NCBI GenBank assembly: GCA_964496975.1
Contig: CAZCBN010000050.1
Location: 1 to 22,120, forward strand
Source of the DNA: CAZCBN01 sp964496975
GTDB lineage: Bacteria > Planctomycetota > Phycisphaerae > Phycisphaerales > UBA1924
Length of the DNA stretch: 22,120 nucleotides
Direction: 5' to 3'
Below the pieces are notes generated by a model. It worked only from the letters and a program-made list of their open reading frames with translations. It ran no database searches and was not told the DNA's origin. Position numbers and translations under genes: made by a program. Positions 21,967-22,120 of the stretch are shown here, one piece after another. Every line of letters starts with the position of its first letter. Positions within the stretch are counted from its first letter, which is position 1.

Positions 21967-22120
21967 TCAGATGCCACGGCCCCGCGACATCCGGGCGAGC
22001 CTCAGGGCCGCGCGGGCGCGGTCGTGGCGTGCGCGGAGGGCGGCCGAGGCCTCGGCGTTCGCGGAGTTGCCGCCGGAGGCGAGGTTCGCCTTGGCCTCCT
22101 CGGCCGACGCCAGCTCGGCC
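21967..22120 (-). CDS. C-terminal end of an unidentified gene (possibly ATP synthase epsilon subunit)
   Basis: A minus-strand frame enters from the right edge and ends at TGA (21967-21969), giving the last 50 residues of a protein. The visible sequence is Ala/Arg-rich and helical: AELASAEEAKANLASGGNSA, then ALRARHDRARAALRLARMSR. The paired-helix pattern resembles the C-terminal hairpin of the F-type ATP synthase epsilon subunit. But the segment is short and of low complexity, so this is only a guess. It converges on mscL with a 68-base gap that shows no terminator. Confidence 0.45.
   Translation of the reverse strand, partial: AELASAEEAKANLASGGNSANAEASAALRARHDRARAALRLARMSRGRGI

Overview
The window is GC-rich DNA (strong G/C third-position bias) that looks like a chromosomal segment of a planctomycete, most likely class Phycisphaerae. 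The clues are a C-terminal dockerin-like tail with repeated DFNGD and IFDLFDFL motifs on a secreted protease (positions 20040-20192), planctomycete-like changes in several ribosomal proteins, and loosely packed ribosomal genes. The lineage is an inference from these traits; no search was run.

Positions 1-11265 hold one long minus-strand cluster, a merged S10-spc ribosomal protein operon. Its transcription order is rpsJ-rplC-rplD-rplW-rplB-rpsS-rplV-rpsC-rplP-rpmC-rpsQ-rplN-rplX-rplE-rpsN-rpsH-rplF-rplR-rpsE, with rpsE cut by the left edge. Gene order is the bacterial standard, but the spacers are unusually large: about 2.4 kb in total, with 492 bases between rplC and rplD. Many spacers carry GC-rich stem-loops just after a stop codon. 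A sigma70-type promoter and a leader of roughly 290 bases with a composite hairpin precede rpsJ, and a terminator-like hairpin lies between rpsJ and rplC.

The most striking coding feature is rplV: ribosomal protein L22 carries an extra N-terminal domain of about 65 residues that reads like an XRE/Cro-type helix-turn-helix. S14 (short form) and, further right, L31 both lack the cysteines that normally bind zinc.

Positions 11751-17332 are plus-strand: an exported protein of unknown function (divergent from the ribosomal operon), a lipoprotein M28-family zinc aminopeptidase, the Holliday-junction helicase subunit ruvB, and rpmE (L31). After a 301-base spacer comes a large secreted matrixin-like metalloprotease with a modular C-terminus and a dockerin-like tail, closed by a textbook intrinsic terminator (20256-20291). 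Then follow a minus-strand 3-hydroxyacyl-CoA dehydrogenase, a plus-strand mscL, and the C-terminal end of an unidentified minus-strand gene at the right edge. I see no tRNA, rRNA, CRISPR, insertion sequence or phage gene. The left half is translation machinery; the right half is a mix of housekeeping and secreted degradative genes with no single shared pathway.
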